A DNA stretch of 64,000 nt from Ruminococcus sp. (GTDB lineage: Bacteria; Bacillota; Clostridia; Lachnospirales; Lachnospiraceae). The notes beneath the pieces were generated by a model. That model saw only the letters and a program-made list of their open reading frames with translations, was not told the origin of the DNA and ran no database searches. A program made the position numbers and the translations under genes. Location: contig JAMPIB010000001.1 in NCBI GenBank assembly GCA_023663085.1, forward strand, positions 130,833 through 194,832, in the 5' to 3' direction. Numbering within the stretch: position 1 is the stretch's first letter; every line of letters begins with the position of its first letter. This document shows positions 1 to 9,533 of this stretch, in pieces.

Positions 1-2
1 GA

Positions 3-473
3 AAGCAGATGTCGTTAGAAGATGTTGACAGTGAAATGATGATGCGCGATGTAAAACATCTGACGGAAGGCAGTTTTGGCATGTTGAAGGCGGCACTCCC
101 GTATCTGCGTAAAAGCTCAAATCCGAGAGTTATTTTTATGACAACGGTAGAAGGCTGCTATGGCGGGAGATATGAAAGCTTTGTCAATGCTGTGGCTAAA
201 GGAACGGTACGGAGCCTGACGTTAAATGCGGCAGCCAGATTGGCGGCGGATGGCATTACGGTGAATGCCATTTCCAAAGGGCCTATTCCCAGGGTGGAAG
301 GAATCCGGGAAGGGGATGCCGATCCGGCGGATATGCTGCCTCTTATCCCCATGAAACGTTTAGGAACAGCCAAAGATCTGGCGGAAACCATCTGTTTCTT
401 TGCCAGTGAGGAAAGCAGCTTTATCACAGGGCAGATTCTGGCAGTAGACGGCGGACTTTCTGTCGGCCTGTAA
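3..473 (+). CDS. SDR family oxidoreductase, 5'-truncated by the window edge
   Basis: This is the C-terminal part (about 156 residues) of a short-chain dehydrogenase/reductase. The frame is open back to the first bases, so the gene starts outside the window. The fold is shown by the central helix region, a VNAI stretch and a C-terminal FITGQILAVDGG. The active site is unusual: where family members have a catalytic Ser the sequence reads MTTVEG, and the YxxxK motif reads NAVAK, so Lys is kept but Tyr is replaced by Asn; the following PG is KG. A Tyr further upstream (GGRYES) could be an alternative but sits at the wrong spacing. The gene precedes a MATE exporter by about 60 bases and is probably the upstream end of the catabolic operon. 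The NAD(P)-binding half cannot be seen. Confidence 0.8.
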   Translation, partial: KQMSLEDVDSEMMMRDVKHLTEGSFGMLKAALPYLRKSSNPRVIFMTTVEGCYGGRYESFVNAVAKGTVRSLTLNAAARLAADGITVNAISKGPIPRVEGIREGDADPADMLPLIPMKRLGTAKDLAETICFFASEESSFITGQILAVDGGLSVGL

Positions 474-532
474 ATAGAAAATGGTTATGCTGCTAAAATG
501 ATACATAAAAAATGAAAAGGAAGTTTATAGTT

Positions 533-1939
533 ATGGAACAGAAATCAAATGCTTTTCTAGAACAGGAAAAGATAAGCGTTTTAATGCGTAAGTTTTCCAT
601 TCCCTGCATTATATCTTTATTGATTGCCGCGCTGTATAACATAGTGGATCAGATATTTATTGCCAATGCGGATTATCTTGGCGCCTATGGGAATGCGGCC
701 AATAATGTTGTCTTTCCCATGACAATTGTGGCTTTGGCAATTGCAGTACTCATTGGTGATGGCTGCTGTGCGTTCGTCAGCATTTGTCTGGGCGCTGATA
801 AAAAGGAGGATGCCCATAAAAGCGTGGGTTGTTCTGTGGTACTTGTCATAGTGGTCAGCATTATCTTAACGGCGCTTTTTTTCTTATTTCAGGAGCAGAT
901 ACTGACTTTTTTCGGCGGACATGTGAATGAAGAAACTTTTGTAAATGCCAAAGAGTATTTTACCTGGATCACCATAGGAATTCCGTTTTATATGTTTGGA
1001 CAGGCCATGAATCCGATCATCCGTTCGGATGGTAGTCCGCGTTTTGCCATGATATCTACAGTTGCAGGAGCCTTATTTAATGTTATTTTTGATCCCATTT
1101 GTATTTACGGTTTAAAGTGGGGCATGATGGGCGCAGCCGTAGCGACGATCGGCGGGCAGATCCTGACGGCAATACTGGCCCTCTGGTATCTTTTCCATAT
1201 GAAATCCGTAAAACTTGAAAATGTAAGTTTCAGGTTAAACGGCGGCCTGATGCGGCAGTTCCTCCCACTGGGCGTTACCAGTCTTTTGTCACAGATTTCT
1301 GTAGTGGCTTCTATGGCAGCCATGAACAATATGATCGTGAAATATGGCGCGCTGGATGCAGTCTACGGGCAGGAACAATACTCCCATATTCCTATGGCTG
1401 TACTGGGCATCGTAATGAAATTTTTCCAGATAGTCATCTCTATTTCGGTAGGACTGGCGGCAGGCTGTATTCCGATTGTAGGGTATAACGTAGGCGCGAA
1501 GCGTAATGATCGTGTCATAGAATTATTTAAACGTCTGCTGGCTTATGAATTTGCGGTCGGTTTTATTGCCATGCTGATCGTGGAATTGCTGCCGACGCAG
1601 CTGATCAACATTTTTGGCGCTGCCAATGAAAGCGCTTATTATACGGAGTTTGCCGTGAAGGCTTTCCGGGTTTATTTATGTCTGATGCCGCTGGCGACAG
1701 TCAATAAAGGAACTTTTATTTATTTGCAGTCTCTGGGGAAAGCGGTAGAGTCTTCCGCCTTGTCTATGGTGCGTGAAATACTTTTTGGGGTTGGTTTTGC
1801 CCTGCTGCTGCCTGTTTTCTTCGGGCTGGATGGCGTGCTTTATTCCATGCCGCTCGCCGATGGTCTGACTTTTATCATTGCGATAATACTGATCGTGCAT
1901 ATTATGAGAAAACTGCGTATGCCGGCAGAAAATAATTAG
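533..1939 (+). CDS. MATE family efflux transporter
   Basis: A polytopic membrane protein of about 468 residues with some 12 hydrophobic segments, matching the two-bundle MATE (multidrug and toxin extrusion) family in length and pattern. The early region contains the typical FSIPCIISLLIAALYNIVDQ start of the first helix and a later IRSDGSPRFAM loop. MATE proteins export organic compounds using a cation gradient. An ATG 21 bases upstream is in frame, but AAAAGGAAG at 515-523 sits 9 bases before 533, so 533 is preferred. Its place at the head of a catabolic operon suggests it could export a substrate, intermediate or toxic phenolic product, but the cargo cannot be read from sequence. Confidence 0.88.
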   Translation: MEQKSNAFLEQEKISVLMRKFSIPCIISLLIAALYNIVDQIFIANADYLGAYGNAANNVVFPMTIVALAIAVLIGDGCCAFVSICLGADKKEDAHKSVGCSVVLVIVVSIILTALFFLFQEQILTFFGGHVNEETFVNAKEYFTWITIGIPFYMFGQAMNPIIRSDGSPRFAMISTVAGALFNVIFDPICIYGLKWGMMGAAVATIGGQILTAILALWYLFHMKSVKLENVSFRLNGGLMRQFLPLGVTSLLSQISVVASMAAMNNMIVKYGALDAVYGQEQYSHIPMAVLGIVMKFFQIVISISVGLAAGCIPIVGYNVGAKRNDRVIELFKRLLAYEFAVGFIAMLIVELLPTQLINIFGAANESAYYTEFAVKAFRVYLCLMPLATVNKGTFIYLQSLGKAVESSALSMVREILFGVGFALLLPVFFGLDGVLYSMPLADGLTFIIAIILIVHIMRKLRMPAENN

Positions 1940-1958
1940 GATTAGGAGAGAAGAGCTT

Positions 1959-3020
1959 ATGATCTATGATGCAAATATGTATTATATACCGGAAGAACTT
2001 TTTGAAGATAAAGAACTGTTAGCCCGTTTTATTTCTGAAATTCCGGAAAAAGACGGCTGGTATGGACATACAGAAGAGATTCCCGGAACCGATGGCCTGC
2101 AGCAGATCATTCTGGAGAAACCAAAGGGATATCAGAACCTGAATTATGCCCAGCATGATTACATTCTGGAAAATCAGCTGGCCGATCTGGATCAGGCAGG
2201 TGTAGACGCCGCATTCCTGAAAACGCCGTGCTGTCAGGAATGGATGAGTCTGGAGATGTGCCGTTTCTTTAACGACCATATGGCGGCCCACGCGGCTAAG
2301 AGCGGTGGACGTCTGATCCCGCTGGCTGTGGTGCCTCCGTATGGCACGCCGGAAAATATTGCGGAACTTGTACGCTGCCATGATGAACTTCATTTTCAGA
2401 CGGTGCAGTTGTCGGCACATTATGAAGATGCTTATCTCGATGATGAACGCTTTGCCGTTTTTTTTGAAAAATTAAATGAAATGGGCATGAATGCCTATGT
2501 ACACCATACGCCGGTGCCGGTTGAATATCAGTCATTTTATGAATATAACAATGTCCGCAGGTCTTATGGACGAAATGTGGATCAGGGTCTGGCGGTCAGC
2601 AGAGAACTTTTCAGCGGATTTTTTGATAAATATCCGAATGTAAAGCTTGTCCATTCGCAGTTAGGGGGCGGCTTCTTTGCTCTGAGTAATATGATGTTCC
2701 CCAGAAAAGCAAAGAAGGAAACGGTAAGCCGCTTTAAGTCCGATAATGAGAAAGTGGTCGAGCAGTTTAAAAACAATATCTATTTTGAGATGTCCCATGC
2801 CCAGCCGTGGGGAAAGATCCAGTTAGAGTGCGCGGTTAAGGTATTGGGAGCGGATCACATTCTGTTTGGTACTTCTTATCCGGTCAGGAAAGAGTGGCTT
2901 CTGGAGGGCGTGCAGTTTATCCGGGATCTGGATATTTCGGAGGAAGAGAAAGCCCTGATCCTGGGCGGCAATGCGCAGCGCCTGTATTTAAATAATAACG
3001 GCAAAAATGGGGGATTATGA
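1959..3020 (+). CDS. Amidohydrolase_2-like protein with degenerate metal site
   Basis: A 353-residue protein with the TIM-barrel features of the amidohydrolase_2 group (ACMSD and gamma-resorcylate decarboxylase relatives). Visible signs are [13 protein letters not shown], the strand-end histidines in VHHTPVP and [11 protein letters not shown], the terminal [10 protein letters not shown] and GGNAQRLYL. The N-terminal metal-binding HxH that normally follows the first strand is absent: the equivalent reads DANMYYIP. The usual C-terminal catalytic Asp in FG(S/T)DYP is Ser here. It may therefore work without a metal, bind another cofactor, or not be an enzyme. It overlaps the next gene by four bases (ATGA), so the two are translationally coupled. 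Family members hydrolyse lactones or decarboxylate ring acids, which fits the operon. Confidence 0.75.
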   Translation: MIYDANMYYIPEELFEDKELLARFISEIPEKDGWYGHTEEIPGTDGLQQIILEKPKGYQNLNYAQHDYILENQLADLDQAGVDAAFLKTPCCQEWMSLEMCRFFNDHMAAHAAKSGGRLIPLAVVPPYGTPENIAELVRCHDELHFQTVQLSAHYEDAYLDDERFAVFFEKLNEMGMNAYVHHTPVPVEYQSFYEYNNVRRSYGRNVDQGLAVSRELFSGFFDKYPNVKLVHSQLGGGFFALSNMMFPRKAKKETVSRFKSDNEKVVEQFKNNIYFEMSHAQPWGKIQLECAVKVLGADHILFGTSYPVRKEWLLEGVQFIRDLDISEEEKALILGGNAQRLYLNNNGKNGGL

Positions 3021-4123
3021 TGAGCAAGATTAGTGAAATGACCAGGGATTCCTGGATAAAAAGCACTTTTCCTGAATGGGGAACCTGGCTGGTGGAGGAT
3101 ATCGAGAATGCAGTAGTGCCTGCCGGTAATGTGTCCATGTGGTGGCTTGGATGTACCGGTATCTGGTTCAAGACGCCGGGCGGCGCTAATCTGCCAGTGG
3201 ATTTGTGGTGCGGTAATGGAAAACGTACCCATGGGGATGGCAAGATGAAAGTCGGACATCAGATGGCCAATATGTGTGGCGGACGCGCCATGCAGCCGAA
3301 TCTGCGGAATGTGCCTTTCGTGATCGATCCGTTTGCCTTTCAGCAGGTGGACGCGGTACTGGCAACACATTACCATCAGGATCACATGTCTGCGGAATGG
3401 GCGGCGCATGTGATCAATTCTGGCATGACGACTGTAGATGCAGATGGAAAAGAAATCCCGGTGCCTTTCATAGGGCCGCTCAAATCAGTAGAGACCTGGG
3501 TGAAGTGGGGAGTTCCCAGAGAACGTTGTCAGGTGGTAAGACCGGGTGATGTGATCAGGGTGAAAGATATCGAGATTGTTGTTCTGGACAGCTTTGACCG
3601 TACCTGTATCGTGACGACGGATTCTACGGGTGAAGACAGAGAAGAACTGGCCGGTAAATGTCCGACCGATATGGATGACAAGGCGGTAAATTATCTGTTA
3701 AAAACGCCCGGCGGCAATATCTATCATTCCGGCGATTCTCACTTTTCCATCTATTTTGCGAAGCATGGCAAGGATCATGATATTGATGTGGCGTTTGCTT
3801 CTTTTGGTGAGAATCCGATCGGTATGCAGGATAAGATGACGTCTGTGGATGTACTCCGCATGGCGGAAAATCTGCAATGTAAAGTGGTAGTGCCGATACA
3901 TTGGGACGTATGGACGAATTTCCAGGCGGACTGTGAGGAAATCAGACTCCTGTATGACTTTAAAAAAGATCGGAATGAATATAAGTTCCATCCGTTTTTC
4001 TGGCAGGTAGGCGGGCAGTACACATATCCGATGGATAAGGATAAGATTTATTATCATCATCGGCGTGGATTTGAGGACTGCTTTGAAGCGTCGCAGAATA
4101 TTCCGTTCCGTTCCTGTCTATAG
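3017..4123 (+). CDS. ulaG: UlaG-type metallo-beta-lactamase-fold lactonase
   Basis: A 368-residue metallo-beta-lactamase-fold protein that resembles L-ascorbate-6-phosphate lactonase (UlaG, about 354 residues) along its length. The metal motif HYHQDH is at residues 118-123; other signs are the N-terminal WWLGCTGIW, the insert [12 protein letters not shown], and the later HSGDSHFS and [10 protein letters not shown]. UlaG opens the lactone ring of ascorbate 6-phosphate in the cytoplasm. The start overlaps the upstream stop (ATGA), preceded by GGGGGATT. Its neighbour is UlaE-like, which supports a sugar-acid lactone pathway. No ascorbate PTS gene (UlaABC) or UlaD decarboxylase is in view and a sugar kinase follows, so the true substrate may be a related lactone rather than ascorbate 6-phosphate. 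Confidence 0.85.
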   Translation: MMSKISEMTRDSWIKSTFPEWGTWLVEDIENAVVPAGNVSMWWLGCTGIWFKTPGGANLPVDLWCGNGKRTHGDGKMKVGHQMANMCGGRAMQPNLRNVPFVIDPFAFQQVDAVLATHYHQDHMSAEWAAHVINSGMTTVDADGKEIPVPFIGPLKSVETWVKWGVPRERCQVVRPGDVIRVKDIEIVVLDSFDRTCIVTTDSTGEDREELAGKCPTDMDDKAVNYLLKTPGGNIYHSGDSHFSIYFAKHGKDHDIDVAFASFGENPIGMQDKMTSVDVLRMAENLQCKVVVPIHWDVWTNFQADCEEIRLLYDFKKDRNEYKFHPFFWQVGGQYTYPMDKDKIYYHHRRGFEDCFEASQNIPFRSCL

Positions 4124-4157
4124 GAAAGAACTGTTCTGTAGGACGGAGGGGATTATT

Positions 4158-5003
4158 ATGAAGAGTTACAGTCTGGGATTGTATGAAAAGGCGATGCCCG
4201 GAACACTGACCTGGGAGGAGAAACTGCTGACTGCCAGGGAGGCCGGTTTTGATTACATAGAGATCAGTATTGACGAATCAGAGGAGAAACAGAGCCGCCT
4301 GCAATGGACGAAAAAACAGCGGGCGGATCTGGTAGCCTCTATGGAAGAATATGAACTTCCTATCCGCTCTATGTGTTTAAGCGCTCATAGAAAATATCCG
4401 TTGGGCAGCAGGGACGCAGATGTGAGAAAGCGCGGAATGGAGATCATGGAACAGGCGATTGAGCTGGCCGATGATCTGGGAATACGCACGATCCAGCTGG
4501 CCGGCTATGATGTGTATTATGAAGAGACTTCTGCGGATACGAGACGATATTTTGTAAATAACCTTGTAAGGGCGGCGCAGTTAGCGGCGGATAAGGGTAT
4601 TTTACTTGGATTTGAGACGATGGAAACTCCGTTTATGGACACGGTGGAAAAAGCAATGGAGTATGTCAATCTGGTTAATTCTCCGTATCTTGGAGTATAT
4701 CCGGACATTGGAAATCTTACGAATGCCGCCAAATTGTATGGGACAAGCGTTACCGGAGATCTGGGTAAAGGAGCAGGGCATATCATAGCCATGCATTTAA
4801 AGGAAACGATTCCCGGCGTTTACCGGGAAGTTCCTTTTGGAACCGGGCATGTCGATTTTGAGATGGCGCTGCAGAAAGCCATTCAGTTGGGAGTATTCCG
4901 TTTTGTTACAGAGCTGTGGTATGTCGGACAGAAGGACTGGACTGCCGATGTGCAGGATGCGGCGCAGAGGATGAAAATGATTTTAGAACAGCAGTTACAA
5001 TAG
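4158..5003 (+). CDS. ulaE: L-ribulose-5-phosphate 3-epimerase family protein (UlaE/SgbU-like)
   Basis: A 281-residue xylose-isomerase-like TIM barrel. All four metal-binding positions expected in UlaE are visible in order: Glu in GFETMET, Asp in YPDIGN, His in AMHLKET and Glu in VTELWYV. UlaE interconverts L-xylulose 5-phosphate and L-ribulose 5-phosphate, feeding the pentose phosphate pathway. An in-frame open stretch reaches back to 4065, inside the UlaG gene, but the ATG at 4158 has a GGAGGGG site just upstream and gives the family N-terminus (KSYSLGLYEKAMP). It sits between the lactonase and an FGGY kinase, consistent with catabolism of a sugar acid to a pentulose phosphate. Confidence 0.88.
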   Translation: MKSYSLGLYEKAMPGTLTWEEKLLTAREAGFDYIEISIDESEEKQSRLQWTKKQRADLVASMEEYELPIRSMCLSAHRKYPLGSRDADVRKRGMEIMEQAIELADDLGIRTIQLAGYDVYYEETSADTRRYFVNNLVRAAQLAADKGILLGFETMETPFMDTVEKAMEYVNLVNSPYLGVYPDIGNLTNAAKLYGTSVTGDLGKGAGHIIAMHLKETIPGVYREVPFGTGHVDFEMALQKAIQLGVFRFVTELWYVGQKDWTADVQDAAQRMKMILEQQLQ

Positions 5004-5039
5004 TGTAAAGGTTGAATAAATATTTGGGAATCTTGCAAT

Positions 5040-6503
5040 ATGAATATTTTAATTATTGATGCAGGCTCGTCGAGCATGAGAGGGGTTCTTTTTACAGAAA
5101 AGGGAAAAATCATAGAACAAAAGCAGATAAAATACCATCCATTTTATGGGGAAAATGGTATTTTTGTAGAACAGGATCCGTTAGAGTATAAAGAAGCATT
5201 ATGGGAAATTATGGAATGGACGGGTGAAATTGTAACGGGTCTTTCAGAAGCCGTAGACGCAATTGGACTGACCGCACAGCGTTCTTCCTGTATCTGCATG
5301 GACTATGAGGGGAATCCTATAGGAAATGCCATTTGCTGGCAGGATAAGCGTACTATACCGATATGCAGGATGCTTGAAGCATATAATGAGGATATTTTTG
5401 ATAAGAGCGGAGCCTTGGTCAATTCTGTGTTTCTGGGGCCCAAATTGACCTGGATACGCGAAAACCGCGGCGAAGTATATAAAAGAGTGTGGAAGTTTAT
5501 GACGATTGCTGATTATTTGATGTACATACTGACGGGGAATATCTGTACAGATGATACATATGCCAGCCGCACACACTTGATGAATCTGGAGACTCGTGCG
5601 TGGGATTCCTGCCTGTTGGATTATTTTTCTGTGGAAAGACAGAAGCTGTGTGAGATTTATCCGGTCGGAAACTGTATGGGGGTTTTACGCCGTGAAGCGG
5701 CAATGCTTACCGGCATGGAAGAAGGGATCCCTGTCTATTCCGCAGGCGGCGACCAACAGTGTGCGTTGATAGGGCAGGGAGTTTTTAATGAGGGCGATGT
5801 ATCGGTCACGCTGGGGACGGGAGAATTTATTGCCATGCAGTTAAAGCAATTACCTGTGCAGCGAAAATCACGGGTAATTTATAATACTTCTGCAATAAAG
5901 GGGGAGTATATTGTTGAATTTGGAGCAGTCACATGTTGTTCCGCATTAGATTGGTTCATGAGGGAGTTTTATCCGGATATGCGCTATGAAAATATCGGGC
6001 GTAGTCTTACGGAATCGAAACCCGGAGCATCCGGCTGTATAGCGCTGCCATATTTTCAGGGACGTATTACACCGGATCATAATAACAGTGCAAAGGCTGT
6101 TTTTGCAGGAATATCGCTGAATACTACAAAGGCTGACCTGCTGCGGGCCTTTGTAGAGGGAATCGGCATAGAAACCTGTCAGGGAATTGGGGAGATGCCG
6201 CTTGAACCCGGACGGATCCTGGTGAACGGTGGTCTGACCCATACATCGGAAATATGCCGGATTCTGGCGGATACTCTGGGACATCCAATCTATGTCAGTA
6301 ATGAGCAGGATGCCACGGCTTTGGGAGCATATATTGTAACTATGGTCTCTATGGGGTGTTTTCCGGATGAAGAGAATGCCTATCAAAATATACGCAGCAA
6401 CCCTTTGACAGATATTTTCATGCCCAGACAGGAAAATACAGAAATCTATCAAAGACTAAAAGAAGAAAATTGTGAGTTATATAACCGTATATATGGAAAT
6501 TAG
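5040..6503 (+). CDS. FGGY-family carbohydrate kinase
   Basis: A 487-residue kinase of the FGGY family (xylulokinase, gluconokinase and rhamnulokinase relatives). The N-terminal phosphate-binding strand reads IIDAGSSSMRGVLF; the second domain has SAGGDQQCALIGQG, VTLGTGEF and VNGGLTHTSEICRI, the ATP-binding part of the ASKHA fold. These enzymes phosphorylate sugars or polyols after non-PTS uptake. Next to UlaG- and UlaE-like genes, likely substrates are L-xylulose, 3-keto-L-gulonate or a relative, but specificity cannot be assigned by eye. There is no strong Shine-Dalgarno site before the ATG (only GGGAA about ten bases upstream). Confidence 0.87.
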   Translation: MNILIIDAGSSSMRGVLFTEKGKIIEQKQIKYHPFYGENGIFVEQDPLEYKEALWEIMEWTGEIVTGLSEAVDAIGLTAQRSSCICMDYEGNPIGNAICWQDKRTIPICRMLEAYNEDIFDKSGALVNSVFLGPKLTWIRENRGEVYKRVWKFMTIADYLMYILTGNICTDDTYASRTHLMNLETRAWDSCLLDYFSVERQKLCEIYPVGNCMGVLRREAAMLTGMEEGIPVYSAGGDQQCALIGQGVFNEGDVSVTLGTGEFIAMQLKQLPVQRKSRVIYNTSAIKGEYIVEFGAVTCCSALDWFMREFYPDMRYENIGRSLTESKPGASGCIALPYFQGRITPDHNNSAKAVFAGISLNTTKADLLRAFVEGIGIETCQGIGEMPLEPGRILVNGGLTHTSEICRILADTLGHPIYVSNEQDATALGAYIVTMVSMGCFPDEENAYQNIRSNPLTDIFMPRQENTEIYQRLKEENCELYNRIYGN

Positions 6504-6525
6504 AGAGAAAGGCACAGGTTAATAA

Positions 6526-7584
6526 ATGAATATAGAAAAAAAGGTTCTGGCAGGATTAGAAAAGTGTTATTCCATAGCGCCGTTACATTATCAGAATGAA
6601 GATTTTTTTCTGGTGGCGGCTGAAAAACAGGATCCCTGCTATTTATTTAATATGCAGGGAGAAATTGTAGATACCGTATGGGAAGGGCCGGGCGGCGTCA
6701 TGAGTATGGTGCAGGTGCCGGGCACAGATGGACAGTTTCTGGCAACGCAGAAGTTCTATTCACCGAATGATTCCAAAGAAGCTAAAATTGTAATTGTTAC
6801 GCCAAAGAATGGGACATGGGAAGTACGCACATTGGTGAATCTGCCGCATGTGCATCGATTTGATATTTTAAATCGGGGCAAGGGCCAGTACCTGATCGCC
6901 TGTACGCTAAAGTCGGGACATGAGTATAAAGATGACTGGAGTCAGCCGGGGAAAATCTATGTTGCGGAACTGCCGCAGGATTTGTCTGGTTTTCATGAGG
7001 AAAATCAGTTGGAGCTGACAGTATTAAAAGATCAGATGTTGAAAAATCATGGCTATTATAAGGTGATAGAGGATGGCGAGGAAACAGCTGTTATTTCAGC
7101 GGATTGCGGTGTTTTTCAAGTGGTTCCACCCAGGGAGCGGGGAGGCGCATGGGACGTCAGGTGTCTGCTTAAGGAAAGTGCCAGCGATGCGGTATTGGTG
7201 GATCTGAATCAGGACGGAGAAAAGGAATTATGTGTACTGGCTCCTTTTCACGGGCCGGAAATTAAAATTTATGAGAAGAAGAGCGACAAATTTGTACTGG
7301 TTTATCAGTATGAAAAAGATGCGGAATTTACGCATGCCATTTATGGCGGCGCGTTTGGAAAGGGGCAGGCATTCATCGTCGGCCACCGCAAGGGAGAGCG
7401 GGATCTGCTTTTATTTTATTATGATGCGGTGAGCGGGGAGTATAAATATCTGTTGCTGGATCATGACTGCGGCCCAGCCAATGTACATCGCATAAGCCGG
7501 GAGGGCCGGAATGACAGGGAAATTATCATATCAGCCAACAGGGAGACGAATGAAATTGCGATGTACAGTATAACAGAGGTTTAA
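6526..7584 (+). CDS. Uncharacterised cytoplasmic beta-propeller-like protein
   Basis: A 352-residue protein I do not recognise as a named family. It is rich in short beta-strand repeats typical of FG-GAP/VCBS or lactonase-like beta-propellers; examples are VDLNQDGEKELCVLAP, which looks like a calcium-binding DxNxDG blade loop, and HRFDILNRGKGQYLIA. There is no signal peptide or membrane segment, so it should be cytoplasmic, unusual for such propellers, which are mostly secreted. It lies 22 bases after the FGGY kinase and just before the decarboxylase genes, with a GAGAGAAAGG site upstream of its ATG. It may be an enzyme (lactonase or isomerase type) or a substrate-binding scaffold for the pathway. 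Confidence 0.55.
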   Translation: MNIEKKVLAGLEKCYSIAPLHYQNEDFFLVAAEKQDPCYLFNMQGEIVDTVWEGPGGVMSMVQVPGTDGQFLATQKFYSPNDSKEAKIVIVTPKNGTWEVRTLVNLPHVHRFDILNRGKGQYLIACTLKSGHEYKDDWSQPGKIYVAELPQDLSGFHEENQLELTVLKDQMLKNHGYYKVIEDGEETAVISADCGVFQVVPPRERGGAWDVRCLLKESASDAVLVDLNQDGEKELCVLAPFHGPEIKIYEKKSDKFVLVYQYEKDAEFTHAIYGGAFGKGQAFIVGHRKGERDLLLFYYDAVSGEYKYLLLDHDCGPANVHRISREGRNDREIIISANRETNEIAMYSITEV

Positions 7585-7632
7585 CAGTGTAGAGAAAACG
7601 AAAAAAACGCAGACGCAAAAAAGGATATGTAT

Positions 7633-7989
7633 ATGGAATCGGAGATCATATTGTCATTTGCCAAAATAGCGATATCTAAAAATTTTTTAGGGAATGATAT
7701 TCTTATTACTGTCAGGGGAGGTGATGAACCTCACATAGGAACAGTTGTACTTGCAGTTCCCAGACCATCGCTGACAGGAGATGGAACTGTCAGTACGACA
7801 TCTTCCGTATTGAATGTAATTGGCCATAAAGATGAAGATATTTGCCGTATCCTTGCAGAGAAAGCATCAAAAAGGTATGGAGTGCCGGCTGTTTGTGTCG
7901 GTGGTTTTCATATCGATGGTATGAGTGCTGAGCAGATCAGGGAAGTAGTGACGGCAGTCAGGAATTTTGATATAGATTGTATGAGGTGA
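7633..7989 (+). CDS. lpdD: LpdD-like prenylated-flavin decarboxylase accessory protein
   Basis: A 118-residue protein matching the small LpdD partner found with gallate/phenolic acid decarboxylases. Visible signs are GNDILITVRGGDEPHIG, AVPRPSL, STTSSVLNVIGHKDE and a GVPAVCVGGFHIDG stretch. LpdD is thought to help deliver or mature the prenyl-FMN cofactor for LpdC. The call rests on these motifs together with the adjacent UbiD- and UbiX-type genes, the same trio as in Lactiplantibacillus gallate decarboxylase. The ATG at 7633 has AAAAAGG eight bases upstream and is preferred to the ATG at 7627. It ends six bases before the decarboxylase gene. Confidence 0.75.
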   Translation: MESEIILSFAKIAISKNFLGNDILITVRGGDEPHIGTVVLAVPRPSLTGDGTVSTTSSVLNVIGHKDEDICRILAEKASKRYGVPAVCVGGFHIDGMSAEQIREVVTAVRNFDIDCMR

Positions 7990-7995
7990 AAGAAT

Positions 7996-9474
7996 ATGAA
8001 TAACAGGACAGATATACGGGATCTCAGGACTGCCATTGCGTTCCTGAAGACACAGAAAGGGCAGTATGTGGAGACGGATGTGGAAGTAAACCCGGAGGCG
8101 GAGCTTTCCGGTGTGTACCGTTATGTAGGGGCAGGCGGGACAGTTATGCGCCCTACCACTATTGAAGGCCCGGCTATGATGTTTAACAACATTAAAGGAT
8201 TTGATGATGCGCGGGTAGTGATTGGGATGTTGGCCAGCCGTAAACGTGTCGGTATGCTCTTTGGATGTGAACCGGAACGGCTTGGATGGCTGCTGCATGA
8301 CTGCGTTGAGCGTGCAGTAGCACCGGTGGTCCTTGAATCCCCGGCGCCCTGTCAGGAGGTTGTCCATCTGGCGACGGAGCCTGACTTTGATCTGCATAAG
8401 CTGGTGCCAGCGCCGACTAATACCCCGACAGACGCAGGGCCATATATTACTTTGGGTATGTGTTACGCAACCCACCCCGATACAGGAGAATCTGACGTTA
8501 CGATTCACAGGATGTGTATCCAGTCGAAAGATGAGTTATCAATCTTTTTACAGCCCGGTTCCAGACATATCGGCGCTATGGCGGAAAGAGCGGAAGAACT
8601 GGGGCAGAACCTGCCGATTTCCATCAGTATCGGTGTAGATCCGGCTATTGAAATCACATCATGCTTCGAGCCGCCGACTACCCCCCTTGGATTCAATGAA
8701 CTTTCTATTGCGGGCGCTTTGCGGGAACATCCGGTAGAACTGGTGAAATGCAAAACGGTTAAAGAAAATGCCATAGCCAATGCGGAATATGTGATCGAGG
8801 GAGAAATTATTACCGGACGCCGTATTGTAGAAGACCAGAATTCCCACACGGGATTTGCGATGCCGGAGTTTCCGGGGTACAGCGGCCGTGCAAGCACTGA
8901 AACATGGCTTCTCAAGGTTCATGCGGTTACTCATAGAAAGCATCCGATCATGCAGACCTGTATCGGCCCCAGCGATGAACATTTAAATATGGCCGGCATA
9001 CCGACAGAAGCAAGTATTATCGGTATGATAGAAAAAGCGTTGCCCGGTAAAGTGAAGAATGTATATGCGCACAGATCGGGATGTGGAAAATATATGGCCG
9101 TCCTTCAGGTTGCCAAGAAAGTACATACCGATGAGGGAAAACAGAGACAGGCCGCGTTGCTTGCATTTTCCGCGTTCCCGGAACTTAAGCATGTTATCCT
9201 GGTGGATGATGATGTGGATCTTTTTGACTCTGATGATGTTTTATGGGCGATGAATACCAGATTCCAAGGAGATAAGGATATTATCACGATACCGGGTGTA
9301 CGCTGTCATCCGCTCGATCCTTCATCATCTCCGGAATATGCAGATTCTATCAGCGATGTGGGGATTAGTTGTAAGACAATCTATGACTGCACAGTTCCCT
9401 TCCAATTAAAGGAGCATTTCAAGAGAGCGGCCTTTCTTGCAGTTGATCCGTATCACTGGCTGAAGGAATGGTAA
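7996..9474 (+). CDS. lpdC: UbiD-family prenyl-FMN-dependent decarboxylase (LpdC-like)
   Basis: A 492-residue UbiD-family enzyme. It has the N-terminal DLRTAIAFL start, a VESPAPCQEVVH region, NEL SIAGALRE and the conserved EFPGYSGRAS and ILVDDDVDLFD blocks. UbiD enzymes use prenylated FMN to decarboxylate unsaturated or aromatic carboxylic acids reversibly. Length and context (LpdD before, UbiX after) fit the gallate/protocatechuate-type subgroup; the substrate itself is not determined. The ribosome site GGTGAAAG precedes the ATG. It is the likely central enzyme of this operon, releasing CO2 from an acid produced or imported by the neighbours. Confidence 0.85.
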   Translation: MNNRTDIRDLRTAIAFLKTQKGQYVETDVEVNPEAELSGVYRYVGAGGTVMRPTTIEGPAMMFNNIKGFDDARVVIGMLASRKRVGMLFGCEPERLGWLLHDCVERAVAPVVLESPAPCQEVVHLATEPDFDLHKLVPAPTNTPTDAGPYITLGMCYATHPDTGESDVTIHRMCIQSKDELSIFLQPGSRHIGAMAERAEELGQNLPISISIGVDPAIEITSCFEPPTTPLGFNELSIAGALREHPVELVKCKTVKENAIANAEYVIEGEIITGRRIVEDQNSHTGFAMPEFPGYSGRASTETWLLKVHAVTHRKHPIMQTCIGPSDEHLNMAGIPTEASIIGMIEKALPGKVKNVYAHRSGCGKYMAVLQVAKKVHTDEGKQRQAALLAFSAFPELKHVILVDDDVDLFDSDDVLWAMNTRFQGDKDIITIPGVRCHPLDPSSSPEYADSISDVGISCKTIYDCTVPFQLKEHFKRAAFLAVDPYHWLKEW

Positions 9475-9533
9475 TCTGATCATTGTGGGGGATATGGGTA
9501 AAAAGCAGGGAAAATGCTGACAGGAGATAGTTT

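Noticed and set aside
4996-5041. TACAATAG and TGCAATAT before the FGGY kinase as AraC sites
   Set aside because: Spacing is 38 bases, one lies in the preceding gene, and no AraC gene is nearby.
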